Of a stretch of DNA of 41,404 bases, positions 8,582 through 17,372 are shown one piece after another. How positions within the stretch are numbered: position 1 is the stretch's first letter; each line of letters opens with the position of its first letter. A model generated the notes under the pieces. It did no database searches. It saw nothing but the letters and a program-made list of their open reading frames with translations, and had not been told where the DNA came from. The position numbers and the translations under genes were made by a program. The stretch spans positions 1 to 41,404 of the IMG/VR virus record IMGVR_UViG_3300032770_000047. The stretch is one strand, 5' to 3'. Source of the DNA: a virus.

Positions 8582-9493
8582 TTAAGAGGGTTTAGGAATA
8601 TTTGTCCACGAACCCGTGGAGGGTTTATTTACTATTGTATAGTTATTTCCTTTTTTCATTGTAACCGCATAAGTGGGAGGGCAGAGAAGTCCGGTTGCCA
8701 TTCCTGCGTAAAGCGTAAATCCGAGCTGGGGTTTGTTTAACAGTGTCCAATTAGGGCCGGAGGGACTTGGCGCAGGAGTAATTTGCATATCTACTCCGGT
8801 AAGGTATCCGGTAAATGGCCCAGGTCCAGGCGGAATTCCAAACTGAGTATCAACGATTATATCTCCGTAAAAATAAATATTTTGATATGAGGAGAGGGCG
8901 GTAAAAGTAAGGGAATAAATCTGCCCTGTTCCGTTTCCTGAAACCGTATCAATCGTGCTTGCGGTGGATTCCGTGGCCCCCATTTTAATTACAATCTTTG
9001 GTACATTTTGGTTTGCTCCGATTAAGGCATAATTGAAACTTAATACATAATTACTGCCGGTTTGTAAAGTTATAGGCTGCGATAGAGATTCCGTATAAAG
9101 GTCTGTGATAGTAAAGGTGGCTCCGGCTCCGGTTCCTCCGGTTGTAGCGGTAGCACTGCCATCGCCAGGAGCGGTATAGTTTGTTCCATTCTGAATCACC
9201 GAATAAGTTTGAATATGTCCCCCACTGGCGGTCAAAACTTTAATTAAACAATCGCTGTTACCCCCAGTAAGAGTAAGCACATCATTGACTGAATAACTTG
9301 AGCCGTTATTTGAAAGAACTAATCCGTCGCTTTTTACAATTCCTGTAAGAGTGCTAAAAATAAAACTTTCCCTTGCGTAACCGTTTGTCCAGCCTGTTCC
9401 AACGCTCCAATCCGCATCCGTTGGACTAAAATTTCCATTGGAAATAATCTGTTGGGTAATAACACTGACCGGATTTGCAACATTAGTCCACAT
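8582..9493 (-). CDS. Beta-sandwich tail or fibre protein
   Basis: 303 residues. The N-terminal NGNFSPTDADWSVGTGW and later QPITLQTGSNYVLSFNYAL resemble carbohydrate-binding-module-like jelly-roll domains often found in phage tail proteins. A Gly-rich middle (DGSATATTGGTGAGATF) matches a short beta-repeat seen in structural proteins. Spacing to both neighbours is only a few bases. Glycan binding is a hypothesis. Confidence 0.5.
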   Translation of the reverse strand: MWTNVANPVSVITQQIISNGNFSPTDADWSVGTGWTNGYARESFIFSTLTGIVKSDGLVLSNNGSSYSVNDVLTLTGGNSDCLIKVLTASGGHIQTYSVIQNGTNYTAPGDGSATATTGGTGAGATFTITDLYTESLSQPITLQTGSNYVLSFNYALIGANQNVPKIVIKMGATESTASTIDTVSGNGTGQIYSLTFTALSSYQNIYFYGDIIVDTQFGIPPGPGPFTGYLTGVDMQITPAPSPSGPNWTLLNKPQLGFTLYAGMATGLLCPPTYAVTMKKGNNYTIVNKPSTGSWTNIPKPS

Positions 9494-9495
9494 AA

Positions 9496-10188
9496 TTAAA
9501 ATTCGTAGCCATTCCAGGGAATAGGCTGAGCCTGTATCGGCTGCTGGCTACCCCGTCCCAAGGTGGCGATATATTGTTGAACTCTTTCTTCATACTTGGC
9601 GTTAAACTTGTCCCCGTCAGGTATTCTGGCGGTTCCCAAAGAATAAAGGAAAGAAGCCGCTATTCTCCAGCCCAACAGAGAGGTGTCAAGATTTTCAGGA
9701 TAGTTTACGGTATCCGAAGTCGTGGCGTATAAAGTCGGTTGCAAAAAATAAAATATGCGTATCAGCTGTGTAAGATTGTTCGCCGCTGTAGGAGTGGGGA
9801 AAATCTCAAACCAATCTCCGTGGTCGTCAAACTGCGGAGTCTGGACGTTAGCGTTTTGCCTGAGATAACTGAATGAAGACCCTCCCGAAATGTTGGCGAT
9901 GTCTACCTGAGTGGCCTGCTTGTAATTCTGCTGTACAGTGTCGGTGTAATTAAGTTCTATGGTCTTAAGCGCAATCATATTGGTCGGATAGGCGTAAGTT
10001 CCCTGATTTGCAGTTCCGTCCATATAGCTTTCCTGAATCTGGGAAGCGTCCACGCCGCGTTCTACCAGCTGGCGGTGAAAATCCTGCAGGGCTTCATTGG
10101 CAAAAATAATACCGTTTGCGTCCGTCAAACCATTACTATCGGTCTGAACTTGCGCCCTGACGTATGTAAGAATATCGGATAATACCAT
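9496..10188 (-). CDS. Putative head-tail adaptor/connector protein
   Basis: 230 residues. The helical N-terminus (MVLSDILTYVRAQVQTDSNG, then FANEALQDFHRQL) and a long C-terminal helix (SLLGWRIAASFLYSLGTAR) resemble adaptor proteins that sit under the portal. It is the first gene after the major capsid protein, the usual place for a connector. A hairpin separates it from the capsid gene. Confidence 0.55.
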   Translation of the reverse strand: MVLSDILTYVRAQVQTDSNGLTDANGIIFANEALQDFHRQLVERGVDASQIQESYMDGTANQGTYAYPTNMIALKTIELNYTDTVQQNYKQATQVDIANISGGSSFSYLRQNANVQTPQFDDHGDWFEIFPTPTAANNLTQLIRIFYFLQPTLYATTSDTVNYPENLDTSLLGWRIAASFLYSLGTARIPDGDKFNAKYEERVQQYIATLGRGSQQPIQAQPIPWNGYEF

Positions 10189-10193
10189 ATAGT

Positions 10194-10239
10194 TTGTTTA
10201 TCCTTGCCTCCCCCAATCGTAGAGAGGCAAGAGAAACAA
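10194..10239 (-). terminator. Hairpin between capsid and adaptor genes
   Basis: CTTGCCTC (10203-10210) pairs perfectly with GAGGCAAG (10224-10231). An outer TTGTTT/AAACAA (10194-10199 and 10234-10239) extends the stem. It lies just after the capsid stop on the minus strand, with no long T tract. It is probably a partial terminator or mRNA-stabilising hairpin that sets capsid expression above downstream genes. Confidence 0.55.
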
Positions 10240-10248
10240 GCTATCTCA

Positions 10249-11358
10249 CTAGTTAGAGATTGCTGATTCAACGCGCTGGATACGCTGAGTTCCAGGAGAG
10301 TCTTCGAAACGGGTCACACCCAAAGTTACCTTGCCACCAATCGAGGTGTAAAGGTTCAACGGGTTGTTGCTGTCCGGAGTAGACACGATAATCGGAGTCG
10401 GCGGCTGGAAATATCCCCAACCGAACGACTCATCACCCATAACAGTGGTCGGGAAGACGTTGGTGGTGGAATTAAAGTAGTTAACCCACGCACTTCGCAA
10501 ATAACGGATACCACGGAAATCACCCAAAGCACCGGCTAAGAGTTCATCCACACTGGTATACCGTCCTGCGTCCATCCACGAACCCGAACCGGTAGCAGCC
10601 ATTAAGTCAGCCTCTACCTGCGGGTGAATGACCGCGACGTAATATTTGCCTTCAAACGGACGCAAACCTGCGGCGTTAGCCGAAGCCAGCATCTTATAAG
10701 CGCGTCCCATTTCGGTCTGCGTGCAGGTATCGCCTGCAGCCAGTCCTGAACGGGAAGTTTTGCCGCCGGCATAAATTACGCCATTAGCGCCTGAGTTGAC
10801 CACGTTCTGAATAGCAGAGTCCACCAAACGGGCAAGGGCATTCCGCACCTGCATAGAAGCCGAGTCTACGACTTCAATCGCACTATTGTGGACTAACAAA
10901 TCGGAAACCTGAACCAAGATACCAAATTGGTTCGGACCCGCTGAGTAAGCGGTAGCACCCCAAGTCACGGCTGTCGGATTAGTGCCTTCGGTAATAGCCG
11001 CCACACCTTCAGTTGAAGACACAGGGAATCCAGGAGCAGTCGCGGTTGCGCCGCCCTGAATGGAAGCACCGGCTCCCCAGACCGAGCCGCTTAATACGGA
11101 GTTGGTAGTGGTGACCGAGCCTGCACCACTGACATAAGTGCCGGCACCCATACCAAGGTTAATCTTAACCGGAATCTGGTTAGTCTGAGGGAACAAAATT
11201 CTATCAAACCCTTTGGGAGCATCCCTCTTTTTTCCCAAACGGGCAAACTGCAGTTGGGGTTCCAAAACCCTGACTTCTTCGTTGATATAAGAAACCAGAA
11301 GTTCGGATTGGTTGTTTGACGCACCGCCCCAGGAACTATTTCGAACTGTTGCTGCCAT
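10249..11358 (-). CDS. Major capsid protein (N4-gp56-like)
   Basis: 369 residues. The pattern fits N4-gp56-type capsid proteins: an EGVAAITEGTNPT segment, a following ILVQVSDLLVHNSAIEV region, the long helix NALARLVDSAIQNVVNSG, and YYVAVIHPQVEADL near the middle. It is preceded by a scaffold-like gene and has a strong AAAAGGAG ribosome site before the ATG. It forms the icosahedral shell. The gene is less AT-biased and more regular than its neighbours, as expected for a highly expressed gene. Confidence 0.85.
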   Translation of the reverse strand: MAATVRNSSWGGASNNQSELLVSYINEEVRVLEPQLQFARLGKKRDAPKGFDRILFPQTNQIPVKINLGMGAGTYVSGAGSVTTTNSVLSGSVWGAGASIQGGATATAPGFPVSSTEGVAAITEGTNPTAVTWGATAYSAGPNQFGILVQVSDLLVHNSAIEVVDSASMQVRNALARLVDSAIQNVVNSGANGVIYAGGKTSRSGLAAGDTCTQTEMGRAYKMLASANAAGLRPFEGKYYVAVIHPQVEADLMAATGSGSWMDAGRYTSVDELLAGALGDFRGIRYLRSAWVNYFNSTTNVFPTTVMGDESFGWGYFQPPTPIIVSTPDSNNPLNLYTSIGGKVTLGVTRFEDSPGTQRIQRVESAISN

Positions 11359-11371
11359 AAAATCTCCTTTT

Positions 11372-11887
11372 TTATCCGCCGTAGTTCATTCCGCGAAGAG
11401 TTTTGGCAAGGCTGCCTGGTTCTTCCATATCGCTGTCAAGCAATGCCTGACGTCGTTCAGCTTGAGTCATCTCGCCAGCGGATTTTTCTCCGCCGCTTCT
11501 CATAGCCGTAGTCGCGCTGCCGCCTGCGGGAGAATCCCGCCTGACGGGAGGTGGCATCTGGTTAAGTTTTCCGGCTTTGGCGAGGACGGAGATGGCCGCA
11601 TCTTCCATATCATAACCGGCCATAACTTTTTCTTTAATTTTTTCCTGATACTCCAAAGCATCGGGATACTTAAGCTTGGAAAAACTTTTATAAAACTCCA
11701 CTTCTTTTTCAGCCGCAGCCGCTTTTGCCGCGGCTTCATCTCTCTCTTTCGCGGTTAACTCTACCTTATCGGATAAATCCTTAAAACGGTTATCGGAACG
11801 TGCAGGCTTTTTATCATCAACTTGCTGATTATCTTGTTGCTGATTATCTTGATTATCCTGCTCGTTATCGGTTGTTAAATCTGGCAT
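11372..11887 (-). CDS. Putative scaffolding protein
   Basis: 171 residues: an acidic Asp/Gln-rich N-terminus, a central charged coiled coil (ELTAKERDEAAAKAAAAEKE) and a helical basic C-terminus (MTQAERRQALLDSD). This composition and its place immediately upstream of the capsid gene are typical of phage scaffolds, which fill the prohead and leave before packaging. The assignment is by composition and order; scaffolds are too divergent to name from sequence alone. Confidence 0.65.
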   Translation of the reverse strand: MPDLTTDNEQDNQDNQQQDNQQVDDKKPARSDNRFKDLSDKVELTAKERDEAAAKAAAAEKEVEFYKSFSKLKYPDALEYQEKIKEKVMAGYDMEDAAISVLAKAGKLNQMPPPVRRDSPAGGSATTAMRSGGEKSAGEMTQAERRQALLDSDMEEPGSLAKTLRGMNYGG

Positions 11888-11954
11888 ATCAGCCCTTTCT
11901 ACATCAACCCAGGCGGCGAACCCTGGGCGAGATTAGTTGTTAATACATCAATCC

Positions 11955-11975
11955 TTAAAGGGGACAAACCTTTAA
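11955..11975 (-). terminator. Hairpin upstream of scaffold-capsid genes
   Basis: TTAAAGG (11955-11961) and CCTTTAA (11969-11975) form a perfect seven-pair hairpin just after the zinc-binding gene on the minus strand. A second small hairpin (CCCAGG/CCTGGG, about 11909-11927) follows. This roughly 95-base gap may end one transcript and host a new promoter for scaffold and capsid, but no clean -35/-10 pair was found. Confidence 0.4.
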
Positions 11976-11983
11976 AGCGAGAG

Positions 11984-12331
11984 TTAATTCTTTTTAAAAC
12001 GTTGTAAATGCTTTTGAGAACAGTTATACGAGTCGCACACTGCGAGTAGCTGATTAGGACGGTCAGGATGTTCGTGAACCGTAATTCTGGCCCGCTTAAC
12101 CACTTCTATCGGGTCGGCGTTATCGGGACAGTAAGAACATCTGATAATTCCCGGCGTGCCGCCGATTGCCGCGTAAGGACAATTAGCAACATGAGTAATC
12201 CTATATTGTTCCTCGGCAGGAGCATTGCTGTTGACTATTCCGCAAAATTCACACACTCCCCCGACAATATCGGGGTATTTTCTGACGTAGACCTCAGAGC
12301 GGCTCCCTTGACGTTCAAATTGCATTGGCAT
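11984..12331 (-). CDS. Zinc-ribbon protein of the head module
   Basis: 115 residues with CEFCG (about residues 27-31), CPYAA, CSYCP (about 65-69) and a late C...C pair (CDSYNC), suggesting two zinc sites. Family not recognised. The start overlaps the end of the preceding coiled-coil gene by 17 bases. The role in head assembly is unknown. Confidence 0.6.
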   Translation of the reverse strand: MPMQFERQGSRSEVYVRKYPDIVGGVCEFCGIVNSNAPAEEQYRITHVANCPYAAIGGTPGIIRCSYCPDNADPIEVVKRARITVHEHPDRPNQLLAVCDSYNCSQKHLQRFKKN

Positions 12332-12701
12332 TTTCGTTAGGTTTCTGTGGAGAAACTTCGGTAAGTTTCCGCGTTAAATTTTCTAACTCCTGTTTATAAG
12401 TTTCGGCCAGCTTATAAAAGTTACTGTATCTCTTGGCCCAGGCCAGTTGCCCCTGCAGCCGATAAATTTCAGGGCCATTGAGTTCATTCTTTAAGCTTTC
12501 ACTCTTAATCCTTTTCTCGATTTCCTGAACCATTTTATCAAACACCATTTCTTTCAGCACTGAAAACTCCGGCATTTTTACTATCTCATTAAGCGACTTT
12601 AAAATCTCCACCAAAGCAGTCTGCTTTTCCCGCAGGGCGATAATCGTGGCGCTGTTGTCGGACGAGTCTAATTCTTCCAATTCTAAAAATCCGTTATTCA
12701 T
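12315..12701 (-). CDS. Coiled-coil protein of the head module
   Basis: 128 residues, almost wholly charged helix, for example ALREKQTALVEILKSL and YKQELENLTRKLTEV, with a polar C-terminus. The start overlaps the stop of the upstream structural gene (TAATG), so translation is coupled. Not recognised. It could be a small assembly chaperone, by composition only. Confidence 0.55.
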   Translation of the reverse strand: MNNGFLELEELDSSDNSATIIALREKQTALVEILKSLNEIVKMPEFSVLKEMVFDKMVQEIEKRIKSESLKNELNGPEIYRLQGQLAWAKRYSNFYKLAETYKQELENLTRKLTEVSPQKPNENANAI

Positions 12702-13207
12702 TAGGAGCGATTGGATTGCTGGTTAACTTTTACATCGCACTGAGTAAGAGTGTTGGCTGACACGGCCGCAGTGTATTGCAGGAAAATACGGTTAAACTGG
12801 CTCAAAATCGGCAAACCGGATACCTGCCTGGAACCTAAAGTCGAAGCCGCTGCAGAACCGATAGTCGCGCCAAAACCGATAACGCTTCCGGTGGCAACTA
12901 CGCTGGATATTCCGGCAAGACCCATATTATCGGTAGGAATAGACAACCACTGGGCCGTGGTGTTGTTGGCGTTTGAAACCACGCTTGTCCTTGCAACATC
13001 ATACCAAGTCGTGCCGCCATCATCGGTAGTCTGGAAACAGGCACTTACTCCGCCGCCGACAATGGAAGCCTGAAGTTTGACTACCACATTATCCGTATCC
13101 TGTGGCAAAGTGAAAGTCTTGGCGACTCCGCCAGCGACAGAGCCTGCGCCCACATCTCCAGTGTCGGTGATGCTTGTAACTACGTAAAGAGGATTTCTTA
13201 TACTCAT
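12701..13207 (-). CDS. Beta-rich structural protein, possible capsid decoration
   Basis: 168 residues from MSIRNPLYVVTS. The longer upstream frame is rejected because it would overlap the preceding gene by over 100 bases, whereas this ATG sits just after that gene's stop. It contains alternating hydrophobic strands with TTDDGGTTWYDV and Ala/Gly/Ser-rich loops, like phage surface or decoration proteins. Resemblance to the protein at 14139-14555 in style and position suggests related roles. Confidence 0.55.
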   Translation of the reverse strand: MSIRNPLYVVTSITDTGDVGAGSVAGGVAKTFTLPQDTDNVVVKLQASIVGGGVSACFQTTDDGGTTWYDVARTSVVSNANNTTAQWLSIPTDNMGLAGISSVVATGSVIGFGATIGSAAASTLGSRQVSGLPILSQFNRIFLQYTAAVSANTLTQCDVKVNQQSNRS

Positions 13208-13208
13208 A

Positions 13209-13439
13209 TTATTTGGATTGTTTACTGTTAAAGAATAATTTACTTGCAGCGGTATTGAGCCTCGACCTTGTGCCTTTACCGTTGTGGTGATTTGGCAAAC
13301 CTTTTTCCTTCGTGGAAGCAAAATCGTGCAACTGTTGGTGAGTCATCTTTTTCAGTCCCTTATTCCGCACATACAATTTGGAGGGTTCGTGCTCAGCAAT
13401 AGCCATAGCGACTCTTTGTGCTTTTGATACTGCGGGCAT
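13209..13439 (-). CDS. DUF3008-like small basic protein
   Basis: 76 residues. The MPAVSKAQRVAM start and later LHDFASTKEKGLP resemble the DUF3008 family of small phage proteins, function unknown. Very basic. The start overlaps the previous stop (TGATG). It is one of four consecutive small basic genes between portal and scaffold, which may bind DNA or the capsid interior. Confidence 0.6.
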   Translation of the reverse strand: MPAVSKAQRVAMAIAEHEPSKLYVRNKGLKKMTHQQLHDFASTKEKGLPNHHNGKGTRSRLNTAASKLFFNSKQSK

Positions 13440-13660
13440 CAGCTTCTCCCTCCGAAAACCTTTTGTGCGGCTTTACCTATATCGGGATACTTTTTATGGA
13501 CTTTGGCACGCACGCGGGCTTTTAACGCAGGTGTTCCGTATTGCGAAACTCTGGCCAGTGCATTGCGGGCGTGATTCTTGTCCTGTATCGGATAGCTTCT
13601 ATCGGGACCGGCAAAGTTTTTCGTTGGAATAGCTTTGCGGGCTTTGGTGGTAAGTTTCAT
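13439..13660 (-). CDS. Small basic protein (DUF6582-like)
   Basis: 73 residues: KARKAIPTKNFAGPDRSYPI then HARNALARVSQYGTPALKAR. This FAGPxRSYPI...ARNALARVSQ pattern is recurrent in small phage-associated proteins that I associate with DUF6582; function unknown. Highly basic. It overlaps the next gene in TGATG fashion. Confidence 0.6.
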   Translation of the reverse strand: MKLTTKARKAIPTKNFAGPDRSYPIQDKNHARNALARVSQYGTPALKARVRAKVHKKYPDIGKAAQKVFGGRS

Positions 13661-13661
13661 A

Positions 13662-13841
13662 TTATTTGGAATACTTGTTACCTGTAAACATTTTCTCTGC
13701 TGCTTTGTTCATCCGCGCAGCGGACTTATTGCTTTTGGAGGGCTTGTGGAATTTGACCTTTAACTTTAAAGATTTGACGGGAGCCATTTTCTCGCCTTTG
13801 CCCATCACATCCTTAACCAGGCCTGCGACTTTTTTATCCAT
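13662..13841 (-). CDS. Small lysine-rich protein
   Basis: 59 residues (MDKKVAGLVKDVMGKG... ending KMFTGNKYSK), strongly basic. It lies in frame between two similar small basic genes, with its ATG just inside the end of the upstream one. Not recognised. It may bind packaged DNA or act as a minor head component, by charge and position only. Confidence 0.5.
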   Translation of the reverse strand: MDKKVAGLVKDVMGKGEKMAPVKSLKLKVKFHKPSKSNKSAARMNKAAEKMFTGNKYSK

Positions 13842-14049
13842 ATTGTTTCTCCAGTTCCTTAGCAGCTTTTTTCAGGGCTTTTTGATGTTCCTTCATATGC
13901 TGCTCGTTATACTTAATCGACTTTTTAAGCTTCTCTTTGGAGTTTGGCATGGCCTTAATCTCCGCGCGGTGGGCAAGATGTCTTTTGCTCATCACTTTAT
14001 CCCGTGCAAGCACGGGCTTGCTTTCGTGTTGTTTACCTAAGCCTGACAT
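13834..14049 (-). CDS. Small basic coiled-coil protein
   Basis: 71 residues, Lys/His-rich helix (KEKLKKSIKYNEQHMKEHQKAL). The start is close behind the acidic 28-residue gene and the end overlaps the next basic gene by eight bases. Not recognised. Likely a minor head-module protein. Confidence 0.5.
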   Translation of the reverse strand: MSGLGKQHESKPVLARDKVMSKRHLAHRAEIKAMPNSKEKLKKSIKYNEQHMKEHQKALKKAAKELEKQYG

Positions 14050-14050
14050 A

Positions 14051-14137
14051 TTACTCCTCTGCCGGCTCCTCGCCGCAAGGCGGGTCTAACTCCGGCCTTA
14101 ATACTTCATCCGGTGGAATTTGGGTATCTTCAGACAT
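14051..14137 (-). CDS. Very short acidic peptide
   Basis: 28 residues beginning MSEDTQIPPDEVL, rich in Asp/Glu/Pro, with one Cys. It fills the gap between two structural genes and starts two bases before the upstream stop region. The tight fit argues that it is translated. Function unknown. Confidence 0.35.
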   Translation of the reverse strand: MSEDTQIPPDEVLRPELDPPCGEEPAEE

Positions 14138-14138
14138 A

Positions 14139-14555
14139 TTACGGATATTGGGCAAGATACACGCTACAAGGCGGTGTGCCGTGGGCGATTACCGCCACAC
14201 GCTTATAAAGCCCGTTTAAAACATTGGCACCGACTATGCTTCCTGATACTCCGGTAGTTTCTTGCGGCACGGCAAAAGTCCTAAAGTAGTTCGGAGGAAT
14301 GGCGTTGTCAAAATTTCCGCTGGTTACAGAAGCCTGAGTATCCGCAGTCGGAACCCACCTAAGCAGTAACCCTGAACCTCCCACACCGCTCATCGCCGCT
14401 ACTTCAATGGTTGTGGTGTTATCGGTCAAAGTAATCACTGAAGACGTAGCCGCATACCCAGAAGTCACCGAAGCGGCTTTCTTCGGGGTGGCCAGGTTTT
14501 GCATCGGCTCATTCGTGCCGTCTACCGGAAGTTGTGAATAAATATTCTTGCCCAT
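14139..14555 (-). CDS. Beta-rich structural protein of the head module
   Basis: 138 residues with Ser/Thr/Val-rich strands (YAATSSVITLTDNTTTIEV, RWVPTADTQASV). Not recognised. It sits between portal and the small basic genes, where head decoration or minor capsid proteins are expected. Confidence 0.5.
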   Translation of the reverse strand: MGKNIYSQLPVDGTNEPMQNLATPKKAASVTSGYAATSSVITLTDNTTTIEVAAMSGVGGSGLLLRWVPTADTQASVTSGNFDNAIPPNYFRTFAVPQETTGVSGSIVGANVLNGLYKRVAVIAHGTPPCSVYLAQYP

Positions 14556-14558
14556 AAG

Positions 14559-14723
14559 TTAAAAAGTTACTGTTTCGGAAGGTGGTGTCGTTACTTGGGG
14601 AACGTAAACTACCGTGCTGCCGCCTGCGACTAAAGCGGCGTTAAAACCTGTTTGTGCAACATAAGCAGCAAAAGCGGCCTGCATTGCAGCCGGAAGTCCG
14701 GCTTGAAATTCTTGGTCTGTCAT
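14559..14723 (-). CDS. Small Ala-rich protein after portal
   Basis: 54 residues (MTDQEFQAGLPAAMQAAF...). It occupies almost the whole gap between the portal stop and the next structural gene, in the same strand. One amphipathic helix and a beta tail. Not recognised; a minor structural or assembly role is possible. Confidence 0.5.
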   Translation of the reverse strand: MTDQEFQAGLPAAMQAAFAAYVAQTGFNAALVAGGSTVVYVPQVTTPPSETVTF

Positions 14724-14726
14724 AGA

Positions 14727-16841
14727 TTATTGTTGGTTGTTAGTTATTAAATTATCGGAAGGATTCATCGCTCCCTGTAAGGGAACCGCCGCGGCAAGCG
14801 GAGAACGTTTGCCTAAAGCGACTTTACCGCCACCGACCTTCGGCGGTTGATTTTGTTGAGGAGGTTTTCCAAATGGCTGAGGTTCCTGAGATATTTGTGA
14901 GGGGTCAAGCTTGATTCCCGCCTGTGCCGCCATTTGCACTTGTCCTTCGGGAGGGAGATTTTGGAAGTTAATCGTCTCAGAGACCTTATTCTGTCCCGCT
15001 TGCGTTCCCCCCATAGCCTGTTGCTGTTGTTTCTGCTGTGCCAGAGCCTGTTCGTGTTGCGCTTTATGCACCCACAATGACCACGTTCTCTGTCCTGGAG
15101 GTATCATCATATGAGTGTAGATATGGGTTGTATGGTCATCGGTAGGCTGGATTTCCACGACTTCATCGTCAATTAATCTCTGGTTTTCTTCTTCGGCCTT
15201 AATCTCATCGAGAGTCTTTGGGAACATTATATCAATCAAAGACGGGTCGGACAAAAACTTAGGGAAGAATACAAATTTATTGAAGTTTCTCAGTCCGTCT
15301 GGGTCTAAAGTCTGGGCAAGTTGGGGATAGAGTTGCATTAAATCGCGCCTTAAAACCAATTCTTTGTATTCGGCTTCCTTCGCCGAGTAAACTAACACTC
15401 CAGGAGGATAATCGGTGTTAAAATTCTTAAAATCCACAATCTCGGAAGTAATGCCTTTTACTCCTACGATATTGGCCATTTTATCTCCAAGCTCAGGACC
15501 GTATTTGGCGTAACGGTGAAACCAATGCGACCAAAACTCTGATTCCCCAAATTGAATAACTTTAGACTGTAATGATTGCGCCATATCGTTCAGCTGCTGG
15601 TCTATGGCGGCCTCTGTTGCGGTATTGTTACCTTTTTTCTGCTGGGGTTGTTGGGCTGTTCCCGTTCCGATAGGTTCGTTGGCTTCTGTGGTAAGAATAG
15701 AAATGAACTGTAAAAGTCCAGGACTCATCGGGTCTTGAGTAGAGAGAGGACCGACTGACTGTTCTCCCGTTGAAGTTCCTTCAAGTTTTATGTGCTGGTC
15801 AACCTGCCGGCTCATTAACTGAGTAACATCCGAAACATTGGAGTTATACCAGTAAATCGGGTTAGCTTGGTCTTTGGCGGCGATAAACGCTAAGTTAAGC
15901 AAAACGCTTTTGGCACGGTGCTTATCCTCCAATAAATCGGCCAAAGAGAACGGAACCGAGGAGTGCGGCTCGCGAAATGCCTGCTTTACCACAATCGGCC
16001 ATTTGCTTCCCTTTTTACCGTCTCCGTAATCAAGGTCTTCAAAATCCAGCACTTCTTCATACAGAACTTTAGAGAAACTTCTGTCCAACCAGAAACAACA
16101 TTTTTCTCCTTTCTCGTTATAACCGTAGTATTCAAGTATCTGATACACGCTTGAACCTAAAGAGTTGGGAGGAGGTTCAATGGCTTTCTGCGCCCTGTCC
16201 CTCAGGATTTTATAATTCCACAAATACTCATCCACACCTGCGGGGATTTCGTTTGGGGATTTAATCGAAGTAATAGTACCGTTATCAATCAATCTCTGCA
16301 TTTCGTATTCACTTTTGGTAATCCATTTCCAGTAGTATCTCCAGTCCTGGACTTCTTCAAAGTAAGGGTCATATCCGAATACTAAAGGGTTAATGACACA
16401 AGGCTCCATTATCTTTCTTTGCTTGTTGAATTTATAGGTTTCGCAGTATCCTTGCCCGAAGAACAAAGTATCCCATATCCAGTCGTAATCTATCTTGGCT
16501 TTGTTCATTTCGATATAGTCACTCTGGGCCAGGATATTATAAGCATTAAGCTGCTCCTGAGTAATGCCTTGAGAAGGAAGAAATTTAATTTGTATCTTAT
16601 CGTCATAAAGAGAAGACATTACGCGATTAAAAAGCGTCAGCAAAAGCGTTGACGCTATGTTTTGGTCGCCTCGTTGTAGGTTATTCAATAAAACTAACTG
16701 CCTGACTTGTCTTTTCTTCCTGGCCTGGAGGAAGTTAAAAGACTCCATATAATGGTCTTGGATGTATTTCAACCGTTTAAAATCCCCGCTCTGGTTCTCC
16801 TGGAGTGCTACATTTGAGTTTTGGATTTTCTGGTTAACCAT
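14727..16841 (-). CDS. Portal protein
   Basis: 704 residues, the size of podovirus-type portals. The N-terminal third is helical and aromatic (YMESFNFLQARKKRQVRQL, WIWDTLFFGQGYCETYKF), typical of portal wing and stem regions. The C-terminal about 120 residues are Gln/Pro/Gly-rich (QQKQQQQAMGG), possibly a barrel extension or disordered tail. It lies two small genes after the terminase, the standard order. It would form the dodecameric channel for DNA entry and exit. The start overlaps the previous gene by 34 bases. Confidence 0.75.
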   Translation of the reverse strand: MVNQKIQNSNVALQENQSGDFKRLKYIQDHYMESFNFLQARKKRQVRQLVLLNNLQRGDQNIASTLLLTLFNRVMSSLYDDKIQIKFLPSQGITQEQLNAYNILAQSDYIEMNKAKIDYDWIWDTLFFGQGYCETYKFNKQRKIMEPCVINPLVFGYDPYFEEVQDWRYYWKWITKSEYEMQRLIDNGTITSIKSPNEIPAGVDEYLWNYKILRDRAQKAIEPPPNSLGSSVYQILEYYGYNEKGEKCCFWLDRSFSKVLYEEVLDFEDLDYGDGKKGSKWPIVVKQAFREPHSSVPFSLADLLEDKHRAKSVLLNLAFIAAKDQANPIYWYNSNVSDVTQLMSRQVDQHIKLEGTSTGEQSVGPLSTQDPMSPGLLQFISILTTEANEPIGTGTAQQPQQKKGNNTATEAAIDQQLNDMAQSLQSKVIQFGESEFWSHWFHRYAKYGPELGDKMANIVGVKGITSEIVDFKNFNTDYPPGVLVYSAKEAEYKELVLRRDLMQLYPQLAQTLDPDGLRNFNKFVFFPKFLSDPSLIDIMFPKTLDEIKAEEENQRLIDDEVVEIQPTDDHTTHIYTHMMIPPGQRTWSLWVHKAQHEQALAQQKQQQQAMGGTQAGQNKVSETINFQNLPPEGQVQMAAQAGIKLDPSQISQEPQPFGKPPQQNQPPKVGGGKVALGKRSPLAAAVPLQGAMNPSDNLITNNQQ

Positions 16842-16996
16842 TTAAAAAAAGACTTAACATGCTCCAGCATACGCCGCCACCACGAAACAGGTTCGCTGTG
16901 GACACGAAACTTGGGCATCCTTAGTCTTTTGTCGTGCAATATCCGATTATAAATTCGCCGCAACCGCCTCTGTCTTTTTGCTTCTTGTATATCCAT
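16808..16996 (-). CDS. Small Arg-rich protein between terminase and portal
   Basis: 62 residues from MDIQEAKRQRRLRR. This ATG lies four bases after the upstream gene's stop, so the longer frame is not used. Extremely basic, with SWWRRMLEHVKSFFKWL near the C-terminus, an amphipathic helix. It could bind DNA or membrane. Not recognised. Confidence 0.5.
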   Translation of the reverse strand: MDIQEAKRQRRLRRIYNRILHDKRLRMPKFRVHSEPVSWWRRMLEHVKSFFKWLTRKSKTQM

Positions 16997-17000
16997 TGTA

Positions 17001-17372
17001 TTACTTTTTAATATTTTTGTCAAAAACTTGCTGTAAGGTGCGCGGTTTATCAACAACAATATTTCTGAACTTCGGTTCGCATAAGATAAAGATGCGATAG
17101 CGTTTCTTGCCGATAATCACACGAGGGTCGACCTGTTCGTTGGCCACCAATCCGTCTCCCCATATCTGCATCTTTATCTGCGGCCAGTGAGTATTAAATA
17201 TCTCCTGTTTGGAAACGATTATTCCTTTTTCTTTTAATTCTTTGACTTTAACAGGGTTAATGGCGAACTCAAACACTCTTAAGATAAGCGGCTTACCTAC
17301 GCCTGCATCCACCAAAGGGATGCCTTCCACTCCAAGTTGTGCGCCGTGCCATTTATCCTTCGTATCGTTCAT
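17001..17372 (-). CDS. Unknown protein of packaging module
   Basis: 123 residues, mixed alpha/beta, with no motif recognised (for example GIPLVDAGVGKPLILRVFEF, ILCEPKFRNIVV). Its start overlaps the terminase end by 20 bases. The position between large terminase and portal suggests a packaging or head-assembly accessory. Confidence 0.6.
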   Translation of the reverse strand: MNDTKDKWHGAQLGVEGIPLVDAGVGKPLILRVFEFAINPVKVKELKEKGIIVSKQEIFNTHWPQIKMQIWGDGLVANEQVDPRVIIGKKRYRIFILCEPKFRNIVVDKPRTLQQVFDKNIKK